Below are positions 1-5,637 of a stretch of 5,637 nt of DNA, piece after piece. Position 1 is the first letter of the stretch. Each line of letters opens with the position of its first letter. The notes under the pieces are model-generated. The model searched no databases. It had not been told where the DNA came from and was given only the letters and a program-made list of their open reading frames with translations. The position numbers and the translations under genes were made by a program. Source of the stretch: an uncultured Eubacteriales bacterium (GTDB lineage: Bacteria > Bacillota > Clostridia > Oscillospirales > Oscillospiraceae); NCBI GenBank assembly GCA_905210385.1, contig CAJLWS010000107.1:1-5637 (forward strand), read 5' to 3'.

Positions 1-911
1 CACACTTCACAGAGGAACAGGCCCGCGCCGCCGTAGATGCCCGCCCGGTTGCCCAGGGTGGCCTGGACGAAGTCCGCGTCCCGGCTGGGAGGAAAGACTT
101 GCTGCCGGTAGGCCTCCCGCACGGGGGCGAGGAGCATCTCACCTGCGGCAGACACTCCCCCGCCGATGACAAACAGCTCCGGGTTGACCACGCAGCCGAT
201 GATGGCCGCGGCGGTACCTAAGCAGCGGGCGGCCTCGGCCACCACCTGCCGGGCGTCGGCGTTGCCCTCCCGGGCGGCGTCGAACACGTCCTTGGCGGTG
301 ACATGCTCCATCTGGGAGAAGGGCGGAAACTGCCGGGCGGCCCGAATGATGCCGGTGGCGGAGGAGGTGACCTCCAGGCAGCCGAACTTCCCGCAGGTAC
401 AAGGCCAGTCCGTGTGCCAGGGCATGGGCATGTGGCCCACCTCTCCCCCGGCACCCACCGCGCCGGTGACGATGCGGCCGTCGGCGATGACGCCGCCCCC
501 CACACCAGTGCCCACGGTGAGCATCACCAGGTTCCGGTGCCCCCGGCCCGCCCCCTGCCACATCTCGCCGAAGGCGGCCAGGTTAGCGTCGTTCTCCACC
601 AGGACGGGCAGTCCGGTCCGGACGCGCAGCCCCTCGGCCACATTCACCACGCCCCAGCCCAGATTGACGCACCCGTGGACATGGGCGTGGTCGGGCACGG
701 GGCCCGGTACGCCCACGCCGACGCCCACGCACCGGGCGTTGGGAAACTCCTTCAGGATCCCCGCGATCTGGCCGGCAATCTCGTCAAACATGGCGTCCGG
801 GTCCTTGGGGGAAGGAAACTCCACATCCTTCAGCAGAACGCCCTTCTCATCCACCAGGCCCATCTTCACGGCGGTGCCGCCGATGTCTACCCCGAAGCAG
901 ATCTTCTTCAT
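1..911 (-). CDS. ROK-family glucokinase (3' end beyond window)
   Basis: Likely cytosolic glucokinase: ATP plus glucose gives glucose-6-phosphate. The frame is open for 303 codons to the window edge with no stop. The family is usually about 310-320 residues, so only a short tail is probably missing. Visible motifs: N-terminal phosphate-binding DIGGT (residues 9-13); GVGVPGPV (about 65-72); ENDAN (106-110), where Asp108 fits the catalytic base; the glycine-rich TVGTGVGGG (about 132-140); GEVGH (155-160); and the ROK zinc motif CTCGKFGC (171-178). His160 with Cys171, Cys173 and Cys178 would be the zinc ligands. There is no N-terminal helix-turn-helix, so this is a kinase rather than a ROK repressor. 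The start overlaps the upstream GH13 stop as ATGA, with an AAAAGGAGAG ribosome binding site about 11 nt upstream, so translation is probably coupled. The family assignment is firm. Glucose as substrate, rather than another hexose, is inferred from the glycogen-cluster context and the kinase-type motifs. Confidence 0.93.
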   Translation of the reverse strand, partial: MKKICFGVDIGGTAVKMGLVDEKGVLLKDVEFPSPKDPDAMFDEIAGQIAGILKEFPNARCVGVGVGVPGPVPDHAHVHGCVNLGWGVVNVAEGLRVRTGLPVLVENDANLAAFGEMWQGAGRGHRNLVMLTVGTGVGGGVIADGRIVTGAVGAGGEVGHMPMPWHTDWPCTCGKFGCLEVTSSATGIIRAARQFPPFSQMEHVTAKDVFDAAREGNADARQVVAEAARCLGTAAAIIGCVVNPELFVIGGGVSAAGEMLLAPVREAYRQQVFPPSRDADFVQATLGNRAGIYGGAGLFLCEV

Positions 912-2761
912 AGCTCAGCACTCTCCTTTTCCAGGATGATGGCTCCGCCCCACTGGTTCAGGACCAGGTTATCCCCTTCCTGCCGGCCGTTGTGGAGCAG
1001 CAGCAGTTGCCCGTTCAGGGCCACGGAGAAGGGCTCCGGGCCGCTGTGGGCGATGACGAGCACGCGCTGGTCCCCCAGGTGCCGGACAAAGCAAACAGAG
1101 GGAACGGGGGCAGACTGAAACGCGATGCCGCCGGTGCGCAGGGCGGGATACGCATGCTTGATCCGGCTCAACGCCCGGTAGTATTCCAGCAAGTCCGAGG
1201 CCTCCCTGCCCCAGGGATAGCATCGCCGGTTGAAGGGATCCTCAAACCCCTCCATCCCCACCTCGTCCCCATAGTAGATGCAGGGGGAGCCGGGCAAAGT
1301 GAACTGGAGCAGGGCAGCCGTCTTTTCCCGGGAAACAGCCAAAACTCTGGTGTCCGGGGAGAGAAAGCGGCCGGCCTTTTCCCCCTTGGAGCCGGAGAAG
1401 CTGTCCCCCAGCGTGGTGAGGATGCGGGGGGTGTCGTGGGTGGACAGGCTGTTCATCACGCTGTGGAGGACGGCGGCGGGATAGTGCTCCACAATGGTCA
1501 TGATCTGGCGGCGGAACTGGTCCCCCCCGTGGCCGGCCAGAAAGCTCAAAATGGCGTTGCGGAAGGGGTAGTTCATCACCGAGTCCAGCTCGCCGGCGGA
1601 AAAATACTTCCTTCGAACGCCATAGCTGACCTTGTTGGAGGCGTCCTCCCACACCTCGCCCAGCAGCCAGGCATCGGGCTTGAGCTCCTTGAGGCGCTTC
1701 CGGAAGGCGGCGATAAACTCGTCAGGCAGCTCGTCGGCCACATCCAGGCGGACGCCGTCAATGCCAAGGCTCAGCCAGTGGGCCAGCACGCTCTCCTCCC
1801 CCCGGATGATGAAGTCCAGGTAGTCGTCGTTCAGCTCATTGACGCAGGGAAGGGTGGCAATGCCCCACCAGGAGGTGTACTGTTCGGGGTAGCGCTGGAA
1901 ATCGTACCAGCTCCGGTAGGGGGAGTCTGGATCGCTCACCGCCCCGTGGCCGAAGAGGTGTTTGGCGTCAAAATAGACGCTGTTGCTTCCCGTATGGGAG
2001 AACACCCCGTCCAGGATGACCTTTATGCCCAGCCGGTGGGCGGCCTGGCACAGGTTGGCCAGATCCGCCTCTGTGCCCAGCATGGGGTCCACCCGCTTGT
2101 AGTCGGCTGTGTCGTACCGGTGATTGGAAAAGGCCATGCACACCGGGTTGAGGTAGATGCCGTCCACCCCCAGGCTCTTCAGGTAGGGCAGCTTTGCCTC
2201 AATACCCTTGAGGTTGCCCCCGAAGAAGTCGTTGTTCAGAATCTCCCCCTGCTCGTCAGGCAGGTAGTGGGGGGTATCGTCCCAGTTGTCATGCACCCAG
2301 TAGGGCTCCAGCTTCCCGGTGAGGTCGCAGCTGCCCTCCCGGTAGAAGCGGTCGGGAAAGATCTGATAGAGAACGGCCCCCTGAAAGTCCTCCGGGGGCT
2401 GAAAGTCCTCCGGATAGCAGGTGATCTGCCACTGTTCCCCCTCGTTGGCCCGCAGCCCGGTCTCACCGGAGCGGAACAGACGAAAGGAGCCGGTGGTGAG
2501 CTCCACATTGAAGTGGAAGAAGTAGAGCCCCTGGCGGGGAAGGGAGAACTCCGTGCGGTACTCCCAATAGTACTCGCTCTCCCCCTCCTTGGTGAAGGAC
2601 ACCGCCATACCGTAGCCGGAGTCGCTGCTGAGCACTACCTCCAGGCGGTTGAGGGGACAGTCCTTGGGTACCTCCACCATCAGCTGGCATACCTCGTGCC
2701 GCCGGACGCAGCCGAAGGGGCGCTTATACCGCTCGGACAGGCTGTTGAATTGCATTTCCAT
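908..2761 (-). CDS. Cytosolic GH13 alpha-glycosidase, neopullulanase / maltodextrin glucosidase type
   Basis: A 617-residue retaining alpha-glucan hydrolase. It has no signal peptide or membrane segment, so it should act on glycogen-derived or imported maltodextrins in the cytoplasm. Residues 1 to about 115 look like a beta-rich N-terminal domain, as in neopullulanase/cyclomaltodextrinase enzymes. The catalytic barrel begins near GAVLYQIFPDRFY (128-140). GH13 regions: DGVFSH (251-256); GVRLD (336-340) with nucleophile Asp340; GEVWE (368-372) with acid/base Glu369; STHDTPR (440-446) with transition-state Asp443. LPCVN (304-308) corresponds to region V and resembles the MPKLN of the neopullulanase subfamily, which often cleaves both alpha-1,4 and alpha-1,6 bonds. 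All catalytic residues are present. A beta-rich C-terminal domain follows about residue 545. The gene begins 60 bp after glgP, in the same direction. ATG at 2761 is preferred over the in-frame ATG two codons later because it is closer to the candidate GGAG/GGAA sites. Odd points: a tandem hexapeptide repeat at 117-128, and a hairpin over the ribosome binding site. Exact specificity cannot be read from sequence alone. Confidence 0.93.
   Translation of the reverse strand: MEMQFNSLSERYKRPFGCVRRHEVCQLMVEVPKDCPLNRLEVVLSSDSGYGMAVSFTKEGESEYYWEYRTEFSLPRQGLYFFHFNVELTTGSFRLFRSGETGLRANEGEQWQITCYPEDFQPPEDFQGAVLYQIFPDRFYREGSCDLTGKLEPYWVHDNWDDTPHYLPDEQGEILNNDFFGGNLKGIEAKLPYLKSLGVDGIYLNPVCMAFSNHRYDTADYKRVDPMLGTEADLANLCQAAHRLGIKVILDGVFSHTGSNSVYFDAKHLFGHGAVSDPDSPYRSWYDFQRYPEQYTSWWGIATLPCVNELNDDYLDFIIRGEESVLAHWLSLGIDGVRLDVADELPDEFIAAFRKRLKELKPDAWLLGEVWEDASNKVSYGVRRKYFSAGELDSVMNYPFRNAILSFLAGHGGDQFRRQIMTIVEHYPAAVLHSVMNSLSTHDTPRILTTLGDSFSGSKGEKAGRFLSPDTRVLAVSREKTAALLQFTLPGSPCIYYGDEVGMEGFEDPFNRRCYPWGREASDLLEYYRALSRIKHAYPALRTGGIAFQSAPVPSVCFVRHLGDQRVLVIAHSGPEPFSVALNGQLLLLHNGRQEGDNLVLNQWGGAIILEKESAEL
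921..930 (-). promoter_or_regulatory. Glucokinase ribosome binding site inside the GH13 gene
   Basis: AAAAGGAGAG lies inside the last codons of the GH13 gene, with its GGAG core 11 nt before the glucokinase ATG. The spacing is a little long but the match is strong. It supports the ATG in the ATGA overlap as the true start, and re-initiation by ribosomes finishing the GH13 protein. Confidence 0.75.
2381..2413 (-). repeat. 18-bp-period tandem duplication in the GH13 gene
   Basis: A 15-base sequence (CTGAAAGTCCTCCGG on the plus strand) occurs twice, at 2381-2395 and 2399-2413, in register with the codons. It encodes the back-to-back hexapeptides PEDFQP and PEDFQG (residues 117-128) at the junction between the N-terminal domain and the barrel. 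The bases are almost as conserved as the residues, which suggests a recent duplication. It probably lengthens a linker without touching the active site. Confidence 0.8.
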
Positions 2762-2771
2762 GATGATTCCA

Positions 2772-2799
2772 GCTCCAGACGCCGCGGCCGGCCTGGAGC
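2772..2799 (-). promoter_or_regulatory. Intercistronic hairpin covering the GH13 ribosome binding site
   Basis: GCTCCAG (2799-2793 on the minus strand) pairs perfectly with CTGGAGC (2778-2772). Inside it a 3-bp GCC/GGC stem and a 6-nt loop, with a 2-nt bulge, extend the structure. The GGAG of the candidate Shine-Dalgarno site (2776-2773, 11 nt before the ATG) lies in the 3' arm, so folding would hide it. There is no T-run after the stem, which argues against a terminator. A role in lowering GH13 translation relative to glgP, or in protecting an upstream processed mRNA end, is inference. A weaker GGAA site (2770-2767) just outside the stem could provide some initiation. Confidence 0.5.
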
Positions 2800-2821
2800 C
2801 TTGGTCGGTACGCGGATGTGA

Positions 2822-5218
2822 TTATTTCAGGTTCCAGATGTTCCTGGCGTACTCCCGCACCGCCCGGTCGGCGGAGAACAGGCCGGATTTGGCGATGTTC
2901 ACCAGGGACATGTTGGTGAAGCGGCGCTGGTCGCCGTAGATGGCGCTCACATCCCGCTGGGCGCGGACATAGTCATGGAAGTCGGCCAGGTTCATATAGG
3001 GGTCGGCGGTCCCCTTGCTGTTGGTGAGCAAGGAACGGATGATATCGTCGAACTTCATGCCGTGGATGCCCCCCATGAGCAGGTCCATCACCGCTTTGAG
3101 CTCCGGATCGCTGTGGACGTAGTCCATGGGCTGGTAGCCCTTGCGCCAAAGCGCCTCTACCTCGTCGGCCTTCAGGCCGAACAGCACGATGTTCTCGTCG
3201 CCCACCTGCTCGTGGATCTCCACGTTGGCCCCGTCCAGGGTACCCAGGGTGACGGCACCGTTGATCATCAGCTTCATATTGCCGGTGCCGCTGGCCTCCT
3301 TGCCGGCAATGGAGATCTGCTCGGAGATCTCGGCGGCGGGGATGATGACCTCCGCCAGGGAGACGTTGTAGTCCTCCAGAAAGACCACCTTCAGCTTATC
3401 CCGGGTGACGGGGTCGGAGTTGGTCATGTGGGAGACGGTGACGATGAGCTGGATGATCTGCTTGGCCATGATATAGCCCGCGGACGCCTTGGCGGCGAAG
3501 ACGAAGGTGCGGGGCTGGAAGGGGGCGTTGGGGTTGGCCTTGATCTCCAGATACATGTGGAGGATCTGCAGCACGTTGAGCAGCTGGCGCTTGTACTCGT
3601 GCAGGCGCTTGATCTGCACGTCGAACAGGCTGTCCGGGTCCACCTGGATGCCGTTGCGCTTGAGGATCAGGTCGCTCAGCCGGACCTTGTTGGCCCGTTT
3701 GATCTCCCGCAGCCTCTGGAGTACAGAGTCGTCGTCATAGTACTCCATCAGCTTTTCCAGCTGGAAGCTGTCGGTGAGGTAGCCGTCCCCAATGAGGTCA
3801 TGGAGCAGGCTGGTCAGCTCCGGGTTGGACTGGCCCAGCCACCGGCGGTAGGCGATGCCGTTGGTGACGTTGAGGAATCGGCTGTGATCCAGCTCGTAGT
3901 AGTCGTGGAAGATGCTGTTCTCCAGGATCTCGGTGTGCAGCTTGGACACGCCGTTGATCTTGTGGCAGGCGGCCAGGCACAGGTTGGCCATGCGGATCTC
4001 GCCGTTGTGGACGATGCCCATATAGTTGATCTTGCCCTCGTCCCCGCCGTAGATCCCCCGCAGCTTCTCGTACAGCCGGCGGTTGATCTCGCACACGATC
4101 TGGTAGATGCGGGGCAGCTGCTTGGCGAACAGCTGCTCGTTCCAGCGCTCCAGCGCCTCGCTCATCACCGTGTGGTTGGTGTAGGACAGGGTCTTGCAGG
4201 TGATGTCCCAGGCCTTATCCCAGCCGTAGTCGTATTCGTCCACCAGCAGGCGCATCAGCTCAGGCACGCACAGGGCGGGGTGGGTGTCGTTGATGTGGAT
4301 GGACACCTTGTCGGCCAGGTTGTCCAGGGACTTGTACTCCCGCAGGTGCTTTTTCAGGATGCTCTGCACCGAGGCGGACACCAGCAGGTACTGCTGGCGC
4401 AGGCGCAGGATCTTGCCCGCCTCATGGTCGTCGGCGGGATAGAGAACCTTGGAGATGACCTCCGCCATGGTGTCCCCCTCCAGAGCCTTGGCGTAGTCGC
4501 CCCGGGAGAAGGCAGACATATCGAAGCTGCGGGGGGACTTGGCGCCCCACAGGATCAGCTTATTCACCGCGCCGCTGTGATATCCGGAGACGTACATATC
4601 ATAAGGAATGGCCATCACCGACTGGTAGTTGAGCAGGGCCACCCGGAACTTGCCGTGGTCGTCCCAGCTGTGGACCTCGCCGCCCAGCTTGACCTCCACG
4701 GCCTCGTCCTCCCGGGGGTTGATCCACACATCGCCCATGCTCAGCCAATCGTCGGGGAACTCCATCTGCCAGCCGTCCACGATCTTCTGCTTGAAGATGC
4801 CGAACTCGTAGCGGATGGAAAAGCCGGTGACCGGCATGTCCAGGCTGGCGGCGGAGTCCATATAGCAGGCGGCCAACCCGCCGTTGCCCAGACCGGCGTC
4901 CGGCTCCATGGCGTACAGGTCGTGGATGTCCACGCCGTGGTGGGCCAGGGCGGCGGTGAACTGCTGCTCCAGGCCCAGATTGTACAGGTTGTTGCGCAGG
5001 GATGTGCCCATCAGGAACTCCATGGACATATAGTATACCTGTTTCTGATGCTGCTCGGTCACCTTGCGGCTGTATTCGGCGTTTTTGACCAACAGCATGT
5101 CATTGATCACATAGCACAGCGCCCGGTAGATCTGCTGGGGGGAGGCGCTGTCCATGTTGCAGCCGTAACGCAGCAGAAGGGTCTCATTCATCGCTTTGAT
5201 TATCTGTTTCTCGTCCAT
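2822..5218 (-). CDS. glgP: Glycogen/maltodextrin phosphorylase (GT35)
   Basis: A 798-residue, PLP-dependent alpha-glucan phosphorylase. It releases glucose-1-phosphate from non-reducing ends of glycogen or maltodextrin by phosphorolysis in the cytoplasm. Length is typical for bacterial members (about 750-830). Motifs in order: YYMSMEFLMG (62-71); the glycine-rich loop GLGNGGL-AAC (109-118); IRYEFGIFKQ (135-144); INDTHPAL (309-316); YTNHTV (346-351) with His349 matching the active-site His377 of rabbit muscle phosphorylase; KRLHEYKRQ (537-545) with Arg538 and Lys543 matching Arg569 and Lys574; and the PLP signature EASGTGNMK (641-649), where Lys649 carries the cofactor. The start is well supported: AAAGGAG lies 6 nt before the ATG. 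It follows glgA after 171 bp and precedes the GH13 gene by 60 bp, so it may share transcripts with both. Odd point: family members normally read GNGGLGRLAAC, and the GRL triplet is absent here with the frame kept. Glycogen versus maltodextrin preference cannot be settled, though the glgA neighbour favours glycogen. Confidence 0.97.
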   Translation of the reverse strand: MDEKQIIKAMNETLLLRYGCNMDSASPQQIYRALCYVINDMLLVKNAEYSRKVTEQHQKQVYYMSMEFLMGTSLRNNLYNLGLEQQFTAALAHHGVDIHDLYAMEPDAGLGNGGLAACYMDSAASLDMPVTGFSIRYEFGIFKQKIVDGWQMEFPDDWLSMGDVWINPREDEAVEVKLGGEVHSWDDHGKFRVALLNYQSVMAIPYDMYVSGYHSGAVNKLILWGAKSPRSFDMSAFSRGDYAKALEGDTMAEVISKVLYPADDHEAGKILRLRQQYLLVSASVQSILKKHLREYKSLDNLADKVSIHINDTHPALCVPELMRLLVDEYDYGWDKAWDITCKTLSYTNHTVMSEALERWNEQLFAKQLPRIYQIVCEINRRLYEKLRGIYGGDEGKINYMGIVHNGEIRMANLCLAACHKINGVSKLHTEILENSIFHDYYELDHSRFLNVTNGIAYRRWLGQSNPELTSLLHDLIGDGYLTDSFQLEKLMEYYDDDSVLQRLREIKRANKVRLSDLILKRNGIQVDPDSLFDVQIKRLHEYKRQLLNVLQILHMYLEIKANPNAPFQPRTFVFAAKASAGYIMAKQIIQLIVTVSHMTNSDPVTRDKLKVVFLEDYNVSLAEVIIPAAEISEQISIAGKEASGTGNMKLMINGAVTLGTLDGANVEIHEQVGDENIVLFGLKADEVEALWRKGYQPMDYVHSDPELKAVMDLLMGGIHGMKFDDIIRSLLTNSKGTADPYMNLADFHDYVRAQRDVSAIYGDQRRFTNMSLVNIAKSGLFSADRAVREYARNIWNLK

Positions 5219-5224
5219 TTTGAA

Positions 5225-5231
5225 CTCCTTT
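5225..5231 (-). promoter_or_regulatory. glgP ribosome binding site
   Basis: AAAGGAG lies 6 nt (TTCAAA) before the glgP ATG. This is a near-ideal Shine-Dalgarno match and spacing, and it fixes the start of the phosphorylase. Confidence 0.88.
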
Positions 5232-5288
5232 GTGGAAACCGGATCAGCCGCTCCGGCATTCCGTGATTTGAAGGGCCGGTCCCGGGGT

Positions 5289-5330
5289 AAAAACTCTCAT
5301 AAGGACAGCCCGCATATGCGGGCTGTCCTT
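5289..5330 (-). terminator. Perfect 30-bp palindrome plus T-run: terminator or attenuator
   Basis: Bases 5301-5330 are a perfect palindrome, giving a 13-bp stem (AAGGACAGCCCGC with its complement) and an ATAT tetraloop. On the minus strand a run of five T (5293-5289) begins 7 nt after the stem, so it is a plausible but imperfect intrinsic terminator in the direction of glgA to glgP. No T-run follows on the plus strand. It could end glgA transcripts, but it is also downstream of the predicted glgP promoter, so full termination would silence glgP from that start. That suggests partial termination or attenuation, or an RNA processing or stability element. Confidence 0.5.
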
Positions 5331-5357
5331 CCATGCGCAATGCACTCGGGCCAGGCG

Positions 5358-5374
5358 GCGCGGAGCCTCCGCGC
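5358..5374 (-). repeat. Leader inverted repeat, GC-rich hairpin
   Basis: GCGCGGAG and CTCCGCGC are perfect complements separated by one base. As RNA this would form a 6-bp GC-only stem with a 5-nt loop. It lies just downstream of the predicted start site of the glgP promoter, so it would be the first structure in the leader. No T-run follows. It may stabilise the RNA 5' end or take part in alternative folding with the larger palindrome about 30 nt further on. The function is unknown. Confidence 0.5.
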
Positions 5375-5388
5375 GACGCATACGGGCC

Positions 5389-5417
5389 ATTATACCATGG
5401 AACGATAGATTTGCCAA
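5389..5417 (-). promoter_or_regulatory. Predicted sigma-A-type promoter toward glgP
   Basis: On the minus strand, TTGGCA (5417-5412; consensus TTGACA) is followed by exactly 17 bp and then TATAAT (5394-5389), a perfect -10. TG one base ahead makes it an extended -10 (TGGTATAAT). The element overlaps the glgA 3' end, and the TAA stop lies within the -10. Predicted transcription start is about 5383-5381, giving glgP a 5' leader of about 163-165 nt. TATAAT is AT-rich against a GC-rich background, which makes a chance match less likely. Not experimentally shown; glgP could also be read from upstream of glgA. Confidence 0.72.
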
Positions 5418-5637
5418 TACTCCTCCACGGAATGTTTCCAGGAGCTGTCGTAGGCCATATCGTTGCGGCGCAGGGTATCCCACTGCTGGGCGTCGTGGTA
5501 GAGGCCGGCGGCCCGGCGCACGGCGTCCAGCATGTCGTGGGCATTGTAACTGCGGAATGTGAAGCCGTTGCCCCAGCCGTCGCCGGAATCGTGGATGGAG
5601 TCACGCAGGCCGCCGGTCTCGCGGACAACGGGGATGG
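5390..5637 (-). CDS. glgA: Glycogen synthase, C-terminal end (5' part beyond window)
   Basis: The last 81 codons of an ADP-glucose:alpha-1,4-glucan glucosyltransferase (GT5), ending in TAA. The visible protein begins IPVVRETGGLRDSI and continues GNGFTF, then YNAHDML, an RRAAGLY helix and DSSWKHSVEEYWQIY. This is the order found at the C-terminus of bacterial glycogen synthases: the R-x-TGGL nucleotide-sugar-binding loop of the second Rossmann domain, the NGF-x-F strand, the NA-x-x-L helix, and the final SW-x-x-S-x-x-x-Y helix that folds back. The catalytic EPCG-type motif and N-terminal KTGGL motif would lie outside the window. GlgA makes the polymer that the downstream glgP product degrades. 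The stop codon lies inside a consensus -10 element directed toward glgP, and the -35 lies in the coding sequence. An assignment as a generic GT1/GT5 transferase is possible but less likely given the close match and the context. Confidence 0.92.
   Translation of the reverse strand, partial: IPVVRETGGLRDSIHDSGDGWGNGFTFRSYNAHDMLDAVRRAAGLYHDAQQWDTLRRNDMAYDSSWKHSVEEYWQIYRSMV

Noticed and set aside
303..1118. Plus-strand open frames over the glucokinase gene and the GH13 end
   Set aside because: They cross the boundary of two real genes on the opposite strand, have low-complexity composition and contain no known fold. The ROK motifs fix the coding strand.
992..2821. A 609-codon open frame on the plus strand opposite the GH13 gene
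   Set aside because: Same antisense-shadow pattern, with no motif. The minus-strand frame carries all GH13 catalytic regions.
5233..5246. TGGAAACCGGATCA, resembling a CcpA catabolite-repression (cre) site
   Set aside because: Three mismatches to the cre consensus, including loss of the central CG.
5239..5256. 5-bp inverted repeat CCGGA/TCCGG just upstream of the glgP ribosome binding site
   Set aside because: A short stem with an 8-nt loop is expected by chance in this composition.
2975..5266. A 763-codon open frame on the plus strand opposite glgP
   Set aside because: It is an antisense shadow of a GC-rich gene with strong third-position bias. The translation is dominated by Gly, Val, Ala, Leu, His and Gln with no recognisable domain, and the glgP frame is unambiguous.
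5301..5330. The perfect palindrome as an insertion-sequence end or attachment site
   Set aside because: No transposase or integrase, no flanking direct repeat and no second copy in the window. A terminator/attenuator reading explains it better.
5244..5381. A 45-codon frame from an ATG at the predicted glgP transcript start, a possible leaderless leader peptide (MRRAEAPRRL...)
   Set aside because: It has no ribosome binding site, runs through the palindrome, and is the tail of a longer frame entering from inside glgA. Coincidence of its ATG with the predicted start is suggestive but not enough to call a gene.

Overview
The window is a GC-rich stretch of bacterial chromosome carrying four genes, all on the minus strand, so it reads right to left. 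They form a glycogen/alpha-glucan metabolism cluster: the last 81 codons of a glycogen synthase (glgA), a complete glycogen/maltodextrin phosphorylase (glgP), a complete cytosolic neopullulanase-like GH13 alpha-glycosidase, and a nearly complete ROK-family glucokinase that runs off the left edge. The proteins resemble those of Clostridia. High GC, strong AAAGGAG ribosome binding sites and a consensus sigma-A-type promoter fit a high-GC Firmicute, perhaps a gut Oscillospiraceae relative (for example the Flavonifractor/Oscillibacter area). That placement is inference from protein flavour and base composition; there is no rRNA or marker gene in the window.

Layout in reading order: glgA 3' end (5637-5390); a 171-bp gap with two inverted repeats and a terminator-like element; glgP (5218-2822); a 60-bp gap with a GC-rich hairpin; the GH13 gene (2761-908); and the glucokinase gene (911 to beyond base 1), whose ATG overlaps the GH13 stop as ATGA. 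Both gaps are short and no stretch over 300 bases lacks a gene. I found no credible plus-strand gene, RNA gene, CRISPR array or mobile element.

The genes fit one pathway. GlgA extends alpha-1,4-glucan from ADP-glucose. GlgP removes chain-end glucose as glucose-1-phosphate. The GH13 enzyme hydrolyses branched stubs and maltodextrins that GlgP cannot finish, releasing free glucose and small oligomers, and the glucokinase returns that glucose to glycolysis as glucose-6-phosphate. The ATGA coupling of hydrolase to kinase supports this.

Three things stand out. First, GlgP appears to lack three residues (Gly-Arg-Leu) of the nearly invariant GNGGLGRLAAC active-site loop, a clean 9-nt in-frame gap in an otherwise intact enzyme. 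Second, a near-perfect promoter (TTGGCA, 17 bp, extended TATAAT) sits on the glgA stop codon and is followed within about 100 nt by a perfect 30-bp palindrome and a T-run, which looks like an attenuated leader or a small-RNA unit ahead of glgP. Third, the GH13 ribosome binding site lies in one arm of a hairpin. I saw no wholly new multi-gene system.
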